Shown: in pieces, positions 62,928 through 64,000 of the stretch
How positions within the stretch are numbered: the stretch's first letter is position 1
Layout of the letters: every line of letters starts with the position of its first letter
Source of the DNA: Massilia sp. PDC64
GTDB lineage: Bacteria; Pseudomonadota; Gammaproteobacteria; Burkholderiales; Burkholderiaceae_D
NCBI RefSeq assembly: GCF_900101265.1
Contig: NZ_FMZS01000003.1
Span: forward strand, 124,001-188,000
Direction of reading: 5' to 3'
DNA: 64,000 bases
The notes under the pieces: model-generated
The model's database searches: none
The model's input: the letters and a program-made list of their open reading frames with translations, nothing else
What the model was told of the DNA's origin: nothing
Translations under genes and position numbers: made by a program

Positions 62928-63995
62928 ATGACCACCGCACTCGATCAATACCGCCTGCTGGGCCGCTCCGGCCTGCGCGTCTCGCCGCTGGCGCTCGGCA
63001 CGATGACCTTCGGCCAGGACTGGGGCTGGGGCGCCGATGAAGCGGAGGCCCGGCGCATCTTCGATGCCTACGTCGACCGCGGCGGCAATTTCATCGACAC
63101 GGCCGTCAACTACACGAACGGCGCGTCCGAGCGCATACTCGGCAAGCTGATGGAAGGGCGGCGCGACCGCATCGTCCTGTCGACCAAGTTCACGATGGCC
63201 CGCGCTCCGGGCGACCCGAACTCGGGCGGCAATCACCGCATGAATCTCGTCCGCTCCGTCGAGCAGAGCCTGCGCCAGCTCGGCACCGACCGCATCGAAC
63301 TGCTGCACCTGCACGCGTGGGACGACACGACGCCGCCGGACGAAGTCCTGCGGGCCCTCGACGACCTAGTGCGCGCCGGGAAGGTGCTGTACCTGGGCAT
63401 CTGCAACACGCCCGCGTGGAGGGTCGCGCAGTTGCAGACGATCGCCGACCTGCGCGGCTGGTCGCCGTTCGTCGCGCTGCAGATCGAGTACAGCCTCGTC
63501 GAGCGCAGCGTCGAACACGAGCTGATGCCGATGGCGCGCGCGCTGGGGCTCGGCGTGATGCCGTGGTCGCCGCTGGGCGGTGGTCTCCTGAGCGGCAAGT
63601 ACGGGGCGACCGACCTCGCGACGAACGACGACCCCGGCGTGGCCGCCACGCGCAAGGGCGTGATCGCGTCGACGGGGTTGCTGAACGAGACGTCGCTGCG
63701 CATCGCCGAGGAAGTGAAGGCCGTCGCGCGCGAGACGGGCGCCAGCGCGGCGCAGGTGGCGCTCGCGTGGACCTTGCTGAATCCGGCGGTGACGGCGCCC
63801 GTCATCGGTGCCCGCACGCTCGCGCAGGCAGAGGACAACCTGGGTGCGCTGGACGTCAGGCTCGATGCGGACCACGTGGCGCGCCTGGATGCGGCCAGCC
63901 GGCCGGCACCCATCTTCCCGCAGCGCTTCGTCGAACGGCCACTCGTGCGGCAACTCGTGTTCGGCGGCGCGGCGGTGGCAAGACGGGTGGCGTAA
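62928..63995 (+). CDS. Aldo/keto reductase
   Basis: 355 residues from the ATG at 62928 behind AGGAG. Catalytic residues: D57 and Y62 (FIDTAVNYTNG), K87 (LSTKFTM) and His in ELLHLHAWDD. VTAPVIGARTLAQAEDN binds the NADPH phosphate. It is of a different subfamily from the reductase at 46625 (closer to the AKR11/12-like group). It is divergent from an AraC_N regulator, a common pairing for carbonyl-stress reductases. Confidence 0.92.
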   Translation: MTTALDQYRLLGRSGLRVSPLALGTMTFGQDWGWGADEAEARRIFDAYVDRGGNFIDTAVNYTNGASERILGKLMEGRRDRIVLSTKFTMARAPGDPNSGGNHRMNLVRSVEQSLRQLGTDRIELLHLHAWDDTTPPDEVLRALDDLVRAGKVLYLGICNTPAWRVAQLQTIADLRGWSPFVALQIEYSLVERSVEHELMPMARALGLGVMPWSPLGGGLLSGKYGATDLATNDDPGVAATRKGVIASTGLLNETSLRIAEEVKAVARETGASAAQVALAWTLLNPAVTAPVIGARTLAQAEDNLGALDVRLDADHVARLDAASRPAPIFPQRFVERPLVRQLVFGGAAVARRVA

Positions 63996-64000
63996 CGGTG

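Overview
The window reads as chromosomal DNA of a high-GC betaproteobacterium, most likely Oxalobacteraceae of the Massilia/Telluria type. This rests on the strong GC-rich codon bias, two PEP-CTERM-sorted exported proteins, a ppk1-sixA pair behind a Pho box, many AraC and LysR regulators and a type VI effector island. No tRNA, rRNA, CRISPR array or transposase was seen. The taxonomic call is inference from gene style, not from a marker gene.

Region by region. (1) 1-5510: a secreted RidA-like protein, then two paralogous membrane-spanning AraC regulators that bracket a lipoprotein with a polysaccharide-deacetylase fold and a PEP-CTERM L-type-lectin protein; this looks like an envelope polysaccharide sensing and remodelling locus. 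(2) 5512-12922: a cupin-AraC regulator divergent from an MFS exporter, an S41 peptidase, sixA and ppk1 (Pho box upstream), and an AraC-DUF1993 pair. (3) 13009-16823: a short sensor kinase divergent from a YcaC-like hydrolase, an XapX membrane protein and two response regulators, then a periplasmic ClpP-like protein. (4) 16936-33647: two chloroperoxidase-like hydrolases, an operon of kinase, mini-AraC, YtcJ-like amidohydrolase and YoaK membrane protein, a Tat-exported molybdenum hydroxylase with 2Fe-2S and triheme cytochrome c subunits, an LLM-class oxidoreductase, a methyltransferase, LysR genes, a second XapX protein and a HEPN-domain protein. A shared 15-bp motif, near TATACGAANGGATAC, lies in five intergenic regions here and may mark one regulon. 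(5) 33681-49302: a quinone reductase, acyl-CoA synthetase, pirin-DoxX-OsmC-pirin cluster, a secreted YtcJ paralogue, a tripartite MFS drug efflux system with an HxlR regulator, LysR/aldo-keto reductase and a second PEP-CTERM protein. (6) 49381-61785: a serine hydrolase and then the type VI island. (7) 61890-63995: AraC regulator divergent from an aldo/keto reductase.

How the genes work together. The type VI island has two divergent arms. Leftward: vgrG, an Eag-type chaperone, a prePAAR/PAAR effector with an HNH-like nuclease tip, a SUKH/SMI1-type immunity candidate, a TPR protein and an unrecognised small protein, joined by overlaps or near-zero spacing. Rightward: an Rhs protein with a compositionally different toxin tip, whose stop overlaps the start of its presumed immunity gene. 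No core secretion genes are present, so this is an orphan effector cluster using an apparatus encoded elsewhere. The central part holds several duplicated detoxification-type enzymes (two YtcJ amidohydrolases, two chloroperoxidase-like hydrolases, two pirins, two aldo/keto reductases, two XapX proteins), suggesting a response to reactive small molecules; that is inference.
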